Below, piece by piece: positions 1-7,842 of a stretch of 42,161 bases of DNA. Numbering within the stretch: the stretch's first letter is position 1; each line of letters starts with the position of its first letter. The stretch is from contig JAFZLB010000093.1 of the NCBI GenBank assembly GCA_017551665.1, positions 1 to 42,161 on the forward strand, given 5' to 3'. Origin of the DNA: Lachnospiraceae bacterium (GTDB lineage: Bacteria; Bacillota; Clostridia; Lachnospirales; Lachnospiraceae). The notes below the pieces were generated by a model that saw nothing but the letters and a program-made list of their open reading frames with translations, did no database searches and had not been told where the DNA came from. The translations under genes were made by a program, and so were the position numbers.

Positions 1-53
1 AACATGAATTACTATACACGAGAATAGACAAAAGAAGAATAAGGCGATAGGGC

Positions 54-138
54 GTAAGAGTAATTTCCAAGTGGAAATGCCTGCAAGACTTGTTTCCACT
101 TCGCCCCCTTCAGAGTGGAATTTACTTTTTCACTTCAC
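54..138. repeat. Palindromic repeat cluster, left copy
   Basis: This stretch contains nested inverted repeats. An inner 9-bp perfect stem pairs 69-77 with 93-101 (AAGTGGAAA / TTTCCACTT). An outer 11-bp stem with one mismatch pairs 58-68 with 116-126. The outer right arm runs directly into TTTTT at 126-130, so on the plus strand it resembles an intrinsic terminator for a gene lying to the left of the window. Bases 110-138 are repeated exactly, as the reverse complement, at 42023-42051. I see no gene in 1-217. Confidence 0.8.
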
Positions 139-164
139 GACTGTGTTCTTTCACGCAAATATGC

Positions 165-193
165 TTGACTTCTTTCCGCGAGTGTTCTATAAT
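165..193 (+). promoter_or_regulatory. Promoter of tRNA-Lys
   Basis: A near-consensus sigma-A promoter: -35 TTGACT at 165-170, a 17-nt spacer, and -10 TATAAT at 188-193. Transcription would start near 200, about 18 nt before the mature tRNA 5' end. Confidence 0.85.
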
Positions 194-217
194 CGTTTAC
201 GCTGCACATAAAAAAGC

Positions 218-290
218 GCACCCCTAGCTCAGTTGGTAGAGCACCTGACTCTTAATCAGGTTGTCCAGGGTTCGAGGCCCTGGGGGTGCA
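218..290 (+). tRNA. tRNA-Lys (anticodon CTT)
   Basis: A full 73-nt cloverleaf can be drawn. The acceptor stem is GCACCCC (218-224) with GGGGTGC (283-289) and discriminator A290. The D arm is GCTC/GAGC, the anticodon stem CCTGA (244-248) pairs with TCAGG (256-260), and the loop CTCTTAA places anticodon CTT at 251-253. The T arm is CAGGG-TTCGAGG-CCCTG. CCA is not encoded, which fits with a cca gene at 28167-29555 in this window. The gene has its own promoter and terminator and therefore appears monocistronic. Confidence 0.97.
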
Positions 291-298
291 CGCCGGGT

Positions 299-341
299 AC
301 CGTGTCCGTTCTGTTGTTGAACGGGTGCGGTATTCTTTTTT
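299..341 (+). terminator. Intrinsic terminator after tRNA-Lys
   Basis: A 13-bp stem (299-311 with 319-331, including G-U pairs) and a 7-nt loop are followed by ATTCTTTTTT. It begins nine bases after the tRNA 3' end, which fits termination of the tRNA transcript. Confidence 0.85.
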
Positions 342-350
342 GCGCCCAAA

Positions 351-379
351 TTGCGGAAAACGCCTGTTTATGGTAGGAT
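351..379 (+). promoter_or_regulatory. Promoter of the 420-4614 gene run
   Basis: TTGCGG (351-356), a 17-nt spacer and TAGGAT (374-379), with TGG just before the -10 giving an extended -10. It lies 41 nt upstream of the first ATG at 420, which has the GGGGGG-type ribosome site at about 406-412. Confidence 0.5.
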
Positions 380-419
380 GAAGCGAGGGTTTTTTGATTT
401 GTGACAGGGGGGATTCCCG

Positions 420-1436
420 ATGAAAATCAACATCTATTACGGCGGGCGCGGCATCATCGACGACCCGACGCTTTATGTGATCGGCCGGATGGCGCGGGTG
501 TTCGAGGAACTCAACGTCCGGGTGGAACAGTTCAATCTCTTCGAGCTCAAAAACGGCATCACGACGCTGGCCGCTTCCCTGAAGGACGCGGACGGAATCG
601 TGCTGGCGTCCACGGTGGAATGGTACGGCGTCGGCGGACTTCTGACCCAGTTCCTGGACGCCTGCTGGCTCTACGGCAATAAGGAAAAGATCAGCCAGTT
701 ATACATGATGCCGGTGGCAATGTCGACGACCTACGGCGAGCGGGACGGTATGACCTACCTCTCGACGGCCTGGGAAATCCTGGGCGGCATGCCCTGCGAC
801 GGTGTCTGCGGCTATATCGCGGAGACCCAGACGCTGGAAAACAATACCGCTTACAATGATCTGATCGAAAAGAAGGCGGAAAACTTTTACCGCTCCATCA
901 ACCAGAAGCTTCCGGGACTGCCCAATTCCAACCAGGCGGTGAAGACGCGGATTTCTCTGACGAAGTCCCCGGACTTAACGCCGCAGGAATCCGAGCAGCT
1001 CTCCCAGTACGCTTCGGACGAGAGCTATGTGCAGACACAAAAAGAGGACATCCAGGAACTGACCAGCCTGTTCCGCTCCCGTCTGGGCGCGGCCTCCGGC
1101 GGAGAGGGGAGCGTGTCTTATCCGGACTGCTTCGGGAAGGCCTATCAGGCGGCACCCGGCGTCCGCGCCGCGTATTACATCAACATCACCGACGGCCAGC
1201 CCGGGAAAAGCTTCCGCGTCATCGCGGAGGGCAACAGCTGCCGGGCGGAGGAAACGGAAGCCGCGGTGGAAGGCGATGTCACCTTGAGCCTCACGAAGGA
1301 AGTGCTGGAAAACATCGTCAACGGCCGCATGACCTTCCAGCGCGCCTTTATGGCGGGGAATCTGAAACTGAAGGGCGACTTCACGCTGCTGCGGCAGATG
1401 GACCGGCTCTTCCCCTTTATGGAAGCTAAGGAATAA
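420..1436 (+). CDS. Flavodoxin-like NAD(P)H-dependent oxidoreductase fused to an SCP2-like domain
   Basis: The protein has 338 residues. Residues 1 to about 165 look like the flavodoxin/NADPH-dependent FMN reductase fold: an N-terminal beta strand (KINIYYGG), a buried strand ending in DADGIVLASTVEWYGVGG, and a second loop near YMMPVAMSTTYGER. Residues of about 235-335 resemble the SCP2 sterol-carrier fold, ending in a typical LTKEVLENIVNGRMTFQRAF segment followed by GNLKLKGD. SCP2 folds bind lipids in a hydrophobic tunnel, so a redox enzyme acting on a hydrophobic substrate is an inference. It starts at an ATG after a purine-rich site and ends directly against the rhomboid gene at 1437, suggesting co-transcription. 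The function is not known to me; the domain calls are moderately firm. Confidence 0.8.
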   Translation: MKINIYYGGRGIIDDPTLYVIGRMARVFEELNVRVEQFNLFELKNGITTLAASLKDADGIVLASTVEWYGVGGLLTQFLDACWLYGNKEKISQLYMMPVAMSTTYGERDGMTYLSTAWEILGGMPCDGVCGYIAETQTLENNTAYNDLIEKKAENFYRSINQKLPGLPNSNQAVKTRISLTKSPDLTPQESEQLSQYASDESYVQTQKEDIQELTSLFRSRLGAASGGEGSVSYPDCFGKAYQAAPGVRAAYYINITDGQPGKSFRVIAEGNSCRAEETEAAVEGDVTLSLTKEVLENIVNGRMTFQRAFMAGNLKLKGDFTLLRQMDRLFPFMEAKE

Positions 1437-2051
1437 ATGTACTACGCCTTTGACCGCAGATGGCTCAGTTCTGTCGTGACCGTGACTCTTGTCGCGCTGA
1501 ACATTCTCATTTTTCTTCTGTCGCTGCTGCTGCCGGATACGATCCACGACGCCGGTGTGCTGAACGTGTATCTGGTGCTGGAAGAGGGAGAAGTGAACCG
1601 GCTGCTGTCCGCCACCTTTCTGCACGCGGACTTTATGCATCTGTTCAGCAACATGATTCTGCTCTTTTATCTGGGGGCGGTGGTCGAGCGCAACGTCGGA
1701 CATATTCTGTTCGCGCTGCTGTATCTGGTCAGCGGCATCACCGGAAACGTGCTCACGCTGGTGTATGAGGTGGCGCAGCGGGAATCCTGGGAATCCCTGG
1801 GGGCCTCCGGCGCGGTCTTCGGTGTCATGGGAGCGATGCTCGTCTTGCTGCTGAAGCTGCCGAAGGCGCAGCGGAACGGCTCTTCGCTGCTGCGGCGTGT
1901 CGGCTTTATGGTGGTGTATTCCCTCTTTATGGGGATGCGCTCGAACGCGGTCAACAACATCGCGCATATCGGCGGACTGCTGACGGGGGCGCTGTTGGCC
2001 TTTGTGATGACGTACCGGAATGACCGGATTGATGTTAGGGCAATGCTGTAA
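1437..2051 (+). CDS. Rhomboid-family intramembrane serine protease
   Basis: The 204-residue protein is very hydrophobic with about six membrane segments. It carries the rhomboid signature in order: HADFMHLFSNM (residues 63-73, with H68 and N72 matching the oxyanion-side residues of the family), the catalytic serine in GASGA (S124), and the catalytic histidine in IAHIGG (H177). Rhomboids cleave single-pass membrane proteins inside the lipid bilayer; the substrate here cannot be read from the sequence. Its start codon immediately follows the stop codon of the upstream gene (TAA then ATG), so translation is probably coupled. There is no extra cytosolic domain, so this is the minimal form. Confidence 0.92.
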   Translation: MYYAFDRRWLSSVVTVTLVALNILIFLLSLLLPDTIHDAGVLNVYLVLEEGEVNRLLSATFLHADFMHLFSNMILLFYLGAVVERNVGHILFALLYLVSGITGNVLTLVYEVAQRESWESLGASGAVFGVMGAMLVLLLKLPKAQRNGSSLLRRVGFMVVYSLFMGMRSNAVNNIAHIGGLLTGALLAFVMTYRNDRIDVRAML

Positions 2052-2066
2052 GAGGAGGACACAAAC

Positions 2067-2471
2067 ATGTCGGACTGTATTTTCTGCAAAATCGCAAACG
2101 GTGAGATTCCCTCTCACAAGGTCTATGAGGACGAGTGCTGCATCGCCATCCTCGATGTCTGTCCCGTGGCGAAGGGGCACACGCTGGTGATTCCGAAGCA
2201 GCACGCGCAGGATCTGTTCGCGCTTTCGGAAGAGGAAGCCGCGGAGATTATGAAGCGCGTGCGTCATGTGGCGGGCCTGCTCTCCGACGGGCTCAAGCCG
2301 GACGGCGTGAATCTCATGCAGAACAACGGCGCGGCGGCCGGACAGACGGTCATGCACTTCCACATGCACGTGATTCCGCGCTTTGCCGGAGACGATGTGA
2401 AGATCAACTGGCACATGCCGCAGGCGGATACGGAAACGCTGGCCGCGCTGTGCAAGGAAATCACGGGCTGA
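2067..2471 (+). CDS. HIT (histidine triad) family nucleotide-binding hydrolase
   Basis: A 134-residue protein of ordinary size for the HIT/HINT branch. It begins with CIFCKIANGEIPSHKVYED, which is typical of the family, and ends with the triad HFHMHVIPR, where three alternating histidines form the active site. Two cysteines in CIFCK near the N-terminus may help bind zinc, as in some family members. Such enzymes hydrolyse purine nucleoside phosphoramidates and adenylates in the cytoplasm. A strong GAGGAGG-type site lies just before the ATG, 15 nt after the rhomboid gene. The family call is firm, the physiological role is not. Confidence 0.95.
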   Translation: MSDCIFCKIANGEIPSHKVYEDECCIAILDVCPVAKGHTLVIPKQHAQDLFALSEEEAAEIMKRVRHVAGLLSDGLKPDGVNLMQNNGAAAGQTVMHFHMHVIPRFAGDDVKINWHMPQADTETLAALCKEITG

Positions 2472-2493
2472 GAACAGAACGGGAGGATACGCC

Positions 2494-3762
2494 ATGCGCA
2501 CACCGGCGCTTGTATTGTTCATTTTGATGTATGTACTGATCGTGGCCATGCCGAAGCGCCGCGTGTGGACGGCCTGCGGCTGCGCGGTACTGTTCCTTGT
2601 GCTCGGCATCCTTCCCCTCGGGCAGCTCCCTTCGGCCATCAACTGGAACGTGCTGATGATGATTTCCGGCACGATGCTCATCGTGGATTATTTCATTGAT
2701 TCCCTGATGCCCAACAAAATCGCGGAGTTTTTGCTGGATCACTCGAAAAACGTGATGATGGTGACGATTTACATGTCCCTGTTTGCGGGCGTGATCTCCG
2801 CCTTCATTGACAACGTGGCGACGGTGCTGATGGTGGCGCCGGTGGGCCTGGCGATCTGCAAAAAGCTGGGCATTTCGCCGATACCCATGATTCTTTCCAT
2901 CGCCGTTTCTTCGAATTTGCAGGGCGCGGCAACGCTTGTCGGCGACACGACTTCCATTCTGCTCGGCGATTACGCGGGCATGGACTTCACTTCCTTCTTC
3001 TGGATGAAGGGGCGTCCCGGCATGTTCTTCGCGACGGAGCTGGGTGCCGTTGCGACCGTGCCCATCATGATGATTCTCTTCCGCAAGGACCGGGAGCCGG
3101 TGTCGAACGAAGAGCACACGGCGGTGCGGGACATGATGCCCACGGTGATGCTGTTGGCGATGGTGGCGCTTCTGATCGGCGCGTCCTTCATCGAGGACAA
3201 GCCGGATGTGACGAACGGCCTGATCTGCCTGGTGCTGGCGCTTTTGACGATGGCGATCGATTACCTGCGCAAGAAGGATTCCGCATCTTTCCTGCGCGCC
3301 TTCAAAAGTGTGGATGTGGAGACGCTGCTGTTGCTCACGGCGCTGTTTGTCGTCATCGGCGGCGTGACGGCTGTCGGCATCATTGACGAATTCGCTTCCC
3401 TCATCGTTTCCGTCGGGGGCAATAATATTTTCCTGCTGTACACCATCATCGTCTGGGGCTCCGTGGCGATCTCCGCCTTTGTGGACAACATCCCCTATGT
3501 GGCGACGATGCTGCCCGTGCTCTCCGGCGTCACAAGGCAGTTGGGCATCGAGCCCTATCTGCTGTATTTCGGTCTTCTGATCGGCGCGACGCTCGGCGGC
3601 AACTTAACGCCCATCGGCGCTTCCGCCAACATCACCGCCATGGGGATGCTGCGCAAGGAAGGGCATGACGCGGGCTTCAAGGACTTCTTCCGCATCGGCA
3701 TTCCCTTTACGCTGACGGCGGTCGCGGCGGGTTATCTCTTTGTCTGGATCTTCTGGAGATAA
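2494..3762 (+). CDS. ArsB/NhaD/SLC13-type ion transporter family permease
   Basis: The 422-residue integral membrane protein has about eleven hydrophobic segments. It shows the internal two-fold repeat of the ion transporter superfamily: SAFIDNVATVLMVAPV near residue 105 and SAFVDNIPYVATMLPV near residue 330, each followed about 40 residues later by a glycine-rich re-entrant motif (QGAATLVGDTTSILLGD and GGNLTPIGASANI). The conserved DN pair in each half is typical of the family. Substrates in the family include arsenite, sodium/proton exchange and dicarboxylates, and I cannot choose between them. It sits 22 nt after the HIT gene and 6 nt before rsmA, in the same direction. Confidence 0.85.
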   Translation: MRTPALVLFILMYVLIVAMPKRRVWTACGCAVLFLVLGILPLGQLPSAINWNVLMMISGTMLIVDYFIDSLMPNKIAEFLLDHSKNVMMVTIYMSLFAGVISAFIDNVATVLMVAPVGLAICKKLGISPIPMILSIAVSSNLQGAATLVGDTTSILLGDYAGMDFTSFFWMKGRPGMFFATELGAVATVPIMMILFRKDREPVSNEEHTAVRDMMPTVMLLAMVALLIGASFIEDKPDVTNGLICLVLALLTMAIDYLRKKDSASFLRAFKSVDVETLLLLTALFVVIGGVTAVGIIDEFASLIVSVGGNNIFLLYTIIVWGSVAISAFVDNIPYVATMLPVLSGVTRQLGIEPYLLYFGLLIGATLGGNLTPIGASANITAMGMLRKEGHDAGFKDFFRIGIPFTLTAVAAGYLFVWIFWR

Positions 3763-3768
3763 GGCGGC

Positions 3769-4614
3769 ATGGTGCACGCGAAGAAACGCTTCGGCCAAAA
3801 CTTCCTGATCGACGAGGACATCACGGAACAGATCGCGGACAGCGCCTGTCTGACGAGGGAGGACACCGTTCTGGAAATCGGCCCCGGTACCGGCGCGCTG
3901 ACGAAGCGCCTGGCTGCCCGCGCCGGAAGGGTTCTGGCCGTGGAAATCGACGAGAGTCTCGGGAAGACGCTGGAAGAGACGCTTGGCGGCATGGAGCATG
4001 TCAGCGTGCTGTATCAGGATATCTTAAAGTGTGATCTCGACGCGCTTCGCGCAGACCATAACGACGGCAGGGCGTTCAAGGTGGTCGCGAACCTGCCGTA
4101 TTACATTTCCACCCCCGTGATTATGAAGCTGCTGCAGGACACCGTACCGCCCCTTTCCTGCACCGTCATGGTGCAAAAGGAAATGGGGGAGCGGATGTGC
4201 GCGTCGCCCGGCGGCAAGGAATACGGTGCCCTCTCCGTGGCCGTGCAGTATTACGCGAGGCCGGAGCTGATCTGCGAGGTGCCGCCCTCTGCCTTCCGGC
4301 CGCAGCCGAAGGTGACAAGCGCCGTCATCCGCCTCGTGCCGCTGGAAAGCGCGCCCGTCAGCGTGAAGGACAGGGACTTTTTCTTCCGCGTCACGGAAGG
4401 TGCCTTCGCGCACCGCAGGAAAACGCTGGTCAACAGCCTGAGCGCGGACGCGTCCCTCGGACTGTCAAAGGAGCGGATTGCGGAGGCACTGCGGGCACTG
4501 GCCGGAGACGGCCTGTTGTCTCAGGGCGGAAAAGAAGCGCCGCCGGAGAACATCCGCGCCGAGCGCCTTTCCATCAGGGCCTTCGCGGCGCTGGCCGACC
4601 GTCTCGGAGAATGA
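3769..4614 (+). CDS. rsmA: 16S rRNA dimethyladenosine transferase RsmA (KsgA)
   Basis: This SAM-dependent methyltransferase dimethylates two adjacent adenines (A1518 and A1519, E. coli numbering) in the 3' hairpin of 16S rRNA during small-subunit assembly. The 281-residue protein has the expected motifs: KKRFGQNFL at residues 5-13, the SAM-binding EIGPGTGALT at 36-45, and the catalytic NLPYYIS at 108-114. The C-terminal domain includes FRPQPKVTSAVIRL, which is typical of the family. The ATG lies 6 nt after the permease stop codon, so it is probably the last gene of the 420-4614 run. Confidence 0.97.
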   Translation: MVHAKKRFGQNFLIDEDITEQIADSACLTREDTVLEIGPGTGALTKRLAARAGRVLAVEIDESLGKTLEETLGGMEHVSVLYQDILKCDLDALRADHNDGRAFKVVANLPYYISTPVIMKLLQDTVPPLSCTVMVQKEMGERMCASPGGKEYGALSVAVQYYARPELICEVPPSAFRPQPKVTSAVIRLVPLESAPVSVKDRDFFFRVTEGAFAHRRKTLVNSLSADASLGLSKERIAEALRALAGDGLLSQGGKEAPPENIRAERLSIRAFAALADRLGE

Positions 4615-4668
4615 TAGGAACCGGTTTTACCTATAACTATTTATATCTTCCTTCCGCGGGGAAAACGT

Positions 4669-4676
4669 GTTACAAT
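4669..4676 (+). promoter_or_regulatory. Possible promoter of the FIST gene
   Basis: An extended -10, TGT followed by TACAAT at 4671-4676, lies 33 nt upstream of the ATG at 4710. No good -35 is visible at the expected distance. A purine-rich ribosome site (GAGAGGAA) precedes the start. Confidence 0.5.
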
Positions 4677-4709
4677 AGAGTCCCGGACGGGTAAGAGAGG
4701 AACAGCGGC

Positions 4710-5987
4710 ATGAAACAGTTTCAATTTGAGATTCGCGGAACCGAATGGGTGCAGTCGGAAATGAAGGCGGCCCGGAACTGGCTGGACGAGAATCCGGCTT
4801 CTTCCGTGCTGATCAATGTCTACGCGGGTCTGATTGAAAAACGCCGTCTGGAAAAGGTTGTCGCGGAGCTCCGCCAGACCTTCCCGGAAGCCATGATCGC
4901 CGGTCTTTCCTCTGCCGGTGAGATTGTGCACGGAGAGCTTGTGGCACAGTCCATCCTCGTCATTATCAGCGTCTTTGAAACGACAAAGGTCACGATGCAC
5001 ACCTACCGGCTGAAGGCGGGAGAGGAAGTCGCCACCGGCCAGGAAATCGCGGCCATGATCGACATGACGCCGGAAATCAAGGCCGTGGAACTCTTCGCCG
5101 ACAGCTGGCAAATCTCCACGGAAAAGCTGTTCCCGGAACTGAACAAATGCAATTCCCGCGTCAAAATGTTCGGCGCGGCCCCCTATGCCCATGATGTCAA
5201 AAACCGGATGTTTGTTTTCACCGGGGAGGATATGGAGAATGTGACGCTGATCATCATGCTGTACGCCGGCAAGGATTTTCACGTCACGACGGATTACTGC
5301 ATCGGCTGGCAGCCCGTGGGGAAACCCATGACCGTCACAAAGGCCGACGGTGCGACGTTGTATGAGCTGGACGGCAGACCGGCCATCGAGATTTACCAGA
5401 AATATCTGCAGATCGCCCCGGACGATCATTTCTACGATAATTCCTTTGAGTTCCCGTTCCTCTTGTACGCGAATGATACCTATATGCTCCGTGTGCCCTT
5501 CTCCTGCACGGCGGACGGCGCCATCGGTCTTGTGGCACCGGTGAAGGAAGGGGATACGATGTTTTTGTCCTACGGCGACTTCCCGACCATCCTTTCCGAG
5601 CTTGTGGAAGCCGCGCGGCGGATGGAGCGCTTCCGTCCGCAGTATATTCGTCTGTATGACTGCGCCACGCGGAAGTTTTTCTGGAAAAAGAACGCCAATA
5701 AGGAGCTGCAGCCCTTCCAGAGGGTGGCGGAAACCGGCGGCTTTTATTCCGGCGGGGAGTTGTTGCGCGTGAACGGACAGATGATTCATTTCAGCTCCAC
5801 CCTTCTCATTGTGGGTGCCAGAGAGGGCACGAACGGTGCGAGGGAATCCGTGATGGCCAGGCGGATTACGGACGCGGAGGATACGCCGGAGATGCACACC
5901 TCCGTGGTGCGCAGGATGGCGCATTACATCAATGTCCTCACGCAAGAGGCCGAGGAAGCGAAGAATAAGTTACAAATGCAACAATAA
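4710..5987 (+). CDS. FIST domain (FIST_N and FIST_C) sensory protein
   Basis: A 425-residue soluble protein. The N-terminal half has the FIST_N pattern with AMIAGLSSAGEI (about residues 61-72) and the C-terminal half has FIST_C features. FIST modules are thought to bind small ligands, perhaps amino acids, and are usually attached to signalling outputs. Here the protein ends with an amphipathic helix (residues of about 395-425, VVRRMAHYINVLTQEAEEAK) that looks like the coiled-coil linker normally leading into a GGDEF, EAL or kinase domain, but a stop codon follows. There is no output domain downstream in any frame that I can see. It may be a stand-alone sensor that works by protein contact, or a truncated form. 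Confidence 0.85.
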   Translation: MKQFQFEIRGTEWVQSEMKAARNWLDENPASSVLINVYAGLIEKRRLEKVVAELRQTFPEAMIAGLSSAGEIVHGELVAQSILVIISVFETTKVTMHTYRLKAGEEVATGQEIAAMIDMTPEIKAVELFADSWQISTEKLFPELNKCNSRVKMFGAAPYAHDVKNRMFVFTGEDMENVTLIIMLYAGKDFHVTTDYCIGWQPVGKPMTVTKADGATLYELDGRPAIEIYQKYLQIAPDDHFYDNSFEFPFLLYANDTYMLRVPFSCTADGAIGLVAPVKEGDTMFLSYGDFPTILSELVEAARRMERFRPQYIRLYDCATRKFFWKKNANKELQPFQRVAETGGFYSGGELLRVNGQMIHFSSTLLIVGAREGTNGARESVMARRITDAEDTPEMHTSVVRRMAHYINVLTQEAEEAKNKLQMQQ

Positions 5988-6001
5988 AACCTCCTTCCCT
6001 G

Positions 6002-6010
6002 TGGTATGAT
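6002..6010 (+). promoter_or_regulatory. Extended -10 promoter of the alpha/beta hydrolase
   Basis: TGG followed by TATGAT (6005-6010) matches the TGTGGTATAAT-like box seen elsewhere in the window. No -35 is evident. The ATG is at 6043, after TTGGGGA. Confidence 0.45.
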
Positions 6011-6042
6011 GACCCGTATATGGTGTATGGGGGTATTGGGGA

Positions 6043-6669
6043 ATGGAAAACAGATCATTCGAAGAGGTCCGGCTGGAAGCATTCGAGGCCGGGATCGAAC
6101 TCCGGAAAATCAGAAAACTGGCGGTGATTTTTCCCGGCATCGGCTATCGTACGGATAAGCCGCTGCTGTATTACGCCGCGCGTCTTGCGGTTTCCCACGG
6201 CTATGCCGTGCGGGAGGTGCATTATCGCGGCTTTCCGGAGGAGGTCAACAAGCGCAATGCCACGGGACGGCGGGAGCTGGCGGAGCTGGCGATGGAGCAG
6301 ACGAGGGAGCTCTGGCGCGGGGCACACGGCGAATCCGTGGAGGAGATTCTCTTCATTTCGAAGAGCATCGGGACGACGGTGGCCTGCGCGTACGCGGAAG
6401 AACTCGGACGCCATGTACGGCATGTGCTGTTTACGCCGCTGGAAGAGACCGTGCTGACGGGGGTGACGGATGCCCTGGCCTTCCACGGCGCGTCGGACAA
6501 GTACGCGCGGACGGAGGTCATCCGGGAGGCGATGGCGGCACAGGGGATTCCCCTGCATGTGTATGAGGGTGCCAATCACTCCCTGGAAACGAATGATACG
6601 CTGAAGGATATCGTGATCCTGTCTGAGGTGATGAAACGCACCGATGCCTTCCTCAGCGTGGATGTGTGA
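6043..6669 (+). CDS. Small alpha/beta hydrolase
   Basis: A 208-residue cytoplasmic protein with an alpha/beta hydrolase layout: an early strand with an oxyanion turn (LAVIFPGIGY, residues 26-35), a nucleophile elbow ISKSIGT where S108 is the likely nucleophile (with SxSxG in place of the usual GxSxG), an acidic residue D152 in HGASDKY, and H179 in GANHSLE. These three are correctly ordered for a catalytic triad. It has no signal peptide or membrane segment. The substrate is unknown; esterase, thioesterase or peptidase-type activity are all possible. It is probably a single gene, or co-transcribed with the epimerase that starts 71 nt downstream. Confidence 0.8.
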   Translation: MENRSFEEVRLEAFEAGIELRKIRKLAVIFPGIGYRTDKPLLYYAARLAVSHGYAVREVHYRGFPEEVNKRNATGRRELAELAMEQTRELWRGAHGESVEEILFISKSIGTTVACAYAEELGRHVRHVLFTPLEETVLTGVTDALAFHGASDKYARTEVIREAMAAQGIPLHVYEGANHSLETNDTLKDIVILSEVMKRTDAFLSVDV

Positions 6670-6740
6670 GGCGGGGCTTTGACGGACGCGGGGCCTGCGC
6701 CTGTCGAAGGGAACGTGGCGGCACCGGAAACGGAGGGGCT

Positions 6741-7754
6741 ATGAAAGTCTTTATTCTCGGCGGAACGGGATTGATCGGGAGCGCGGCGGCCGCGGAGCTG
6801 CTTTCGAAGGGGCACGCGGTGAAGAGTATTGCATTACCGCCCCTGCCCGCGGGCGCGTCCCTGCCGGAGGGCATGGAGCTTTCCTTTGGCAATGCGTTGG
6901 AGATGAGTGATGAAGAGTGGCGTGCGCAGCTTGCGGGCTGTGACGCCTTTGTTTTTGCCGCCGGCGTGGACGAGCGTGTGGAAGCGCCGCCCCCGGTTTA
7001 TGAGCTGTACCGGAAATGCAATATTGACCCGGTGCGGCGGCTGCTGGCACTGGGCAAGGAATGCGGCGTCCGCCATGCCGTGATCTGCGGTTCTTATTTT
7101 TCTTACTTTGCCAAAGAGCGTCCGTCCATGCGTCTGGCGGACATTCATCCTTACATCCGCTCCCGCCTCGAGCAGGAGGAAGTGGCGCTCTCCTTTGCGG
7201 ACGCGGACATGAGCGTCGCCGTTCTGGAATTGCCTTATATTTTCGGGACGCAGCCCGGCAGAAAGCCGGTCTGGATGTTTCTGGCGGAAATGATACGGAA
7301 CGCGAGAGGCGCGGTGCTGTACCCGAAAGGCGGTTCCGCCATGGTGACGGTGCGCCAGACGGGAGAAGCCGTCGCGGGCGCAGTGACAAAGACAAAGGGC
7401 GGCGTCTGCTACCCGATCGGCTGGCGTAATGTGCACTGGAACAGCATGCTGCGCGTCATGTGCGAGGCACTGGGCGTTCCGGACAAAAAAATCCTCAACA
7501 TCCCGGGCCTTGCCTTTACCCTCGGCACAAAGCGCATGTGGAAACGGCAGACGCAGGACGGCATCGACGGCGGCCTGTATCTGCCAAAGCTTGCGGATAT
7601 CATGTGCAGTGAATTCTTTATTGACAAAACCCTGGGCGCAGTCCCCCTCGGCGTCACGGCGGATGACATCCCCGCCGCCATCCGCGACTCCATGCGCCTT
7701 TGCGCGGACATCCTCGACGGCCGCACCGAAGCGCTTGGGATGAAGGGGGAGTGA
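6741..7754 (+). CDS. Atypical extended-SDR NAD(P)-binding epimerase/dehydratase-like protein
   Basis: The start chosen is the ATG at 6741, after GGAGGGG, which places the first strand and the nucleotide-binding GGTGLIG (residues 7-13) at the N-terminus; the frame is open further upstream but that part is unlike the family. The protein has 337 residues. The Rossmann fold is followed by VFAAGVDE and a CGSYFSY segment. Where extended SDRs normally have YxxxK, this protein has Y138-IRS-R142, so the catalytic lysine appears replaced by arginine, which makes the reaction uncertain. The last 16 codons and 3' flank (7707-7758) are repeated at 8699-8750, on the far side of the MNT/HEPN genes. Confidence 0.75.
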   Translation: MKVFILGGTGLIGSAAAAELLSKGHAVKSIALPPLPAGASLPEGMELSFGNALEMSDEEWRAQLAGCDAFVFAAGVDERVEAPPPVYELYRKCNIDPVRRLLALGKECGVRHAVICGSYFSYFAKERPSMRLADIHPYIRSRLEQEEVALSFADADMSVAVLELPYIFGTQPGRKPVWMFLAEMIRNARGAVLYPKGGSAMVTVRQTGEAVAGAVTKTKGGVCYPIGWRNVHWNSMLRVMCEALGVPDKKILNIPGLAFTLGTKRMWKRQTQDGIDGGLYLPKLADIMCSEFFIDKTLGAVPLGVTADDIPAAIRDSMRLCADILDGRTEALGMKGE

Positions 7755-7758
7755 GCGC
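7707..7758 (+). repeat. Direct repeat, left copy (3' end of the epimerase gene)
   Basis: These 52 nt match 8699-8750 with three mismatches. They cover the last 16 codons, the stop codon and four following bases of the epimerase gene. Two mismatches are synonymous and one changes the last codon (GAG here, GCG in the right copy). Confidence 0.9.
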
Positions 7759-7771
7759 CGCGGATTTATTA

Positions 7772-7799
7772 TTGCATTTCCGGTCAAATCCTATACAAT
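7772..7799 (+). promoter_or_regulatory. Promoter of the MNT/HEPN pair
   Basis: TTGCAT (7772-7777), a 16-nt spacer, and TACAAT (7794-7799). The expected start of transcription is near 7806, which is past the GTG at 7804 and supports the ATG at 7843 as the true start of the nucleotidyltransferase. Confidence 0.6.
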
Positions 7800-7842
7800 A
7801 ATAGTGAAACATCGAATCCGCGTTTTATACAAGAGAAGCGTT

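Noticed and set aside
975-2681. Long open frame on the minus strand
   Set aside because: It runs antisense to five well-supported plus-strand features and has no recognisable domains; long antisense frames are expected in GC-rich coding DNA.
4641-5945. 434-codon minus-strand frame
   Set aside because: Fully antisense to the FIST gene, with unlikely composition (rich in His, Arg, Gly) and no ribosome site.
7804-7842. GTG start for the nucleotidyltransferase
   Set aside because: It lies at the expected transcription start of the promoter and has no ribosome site; ATG 7843 has AAGAGAAG upstream.
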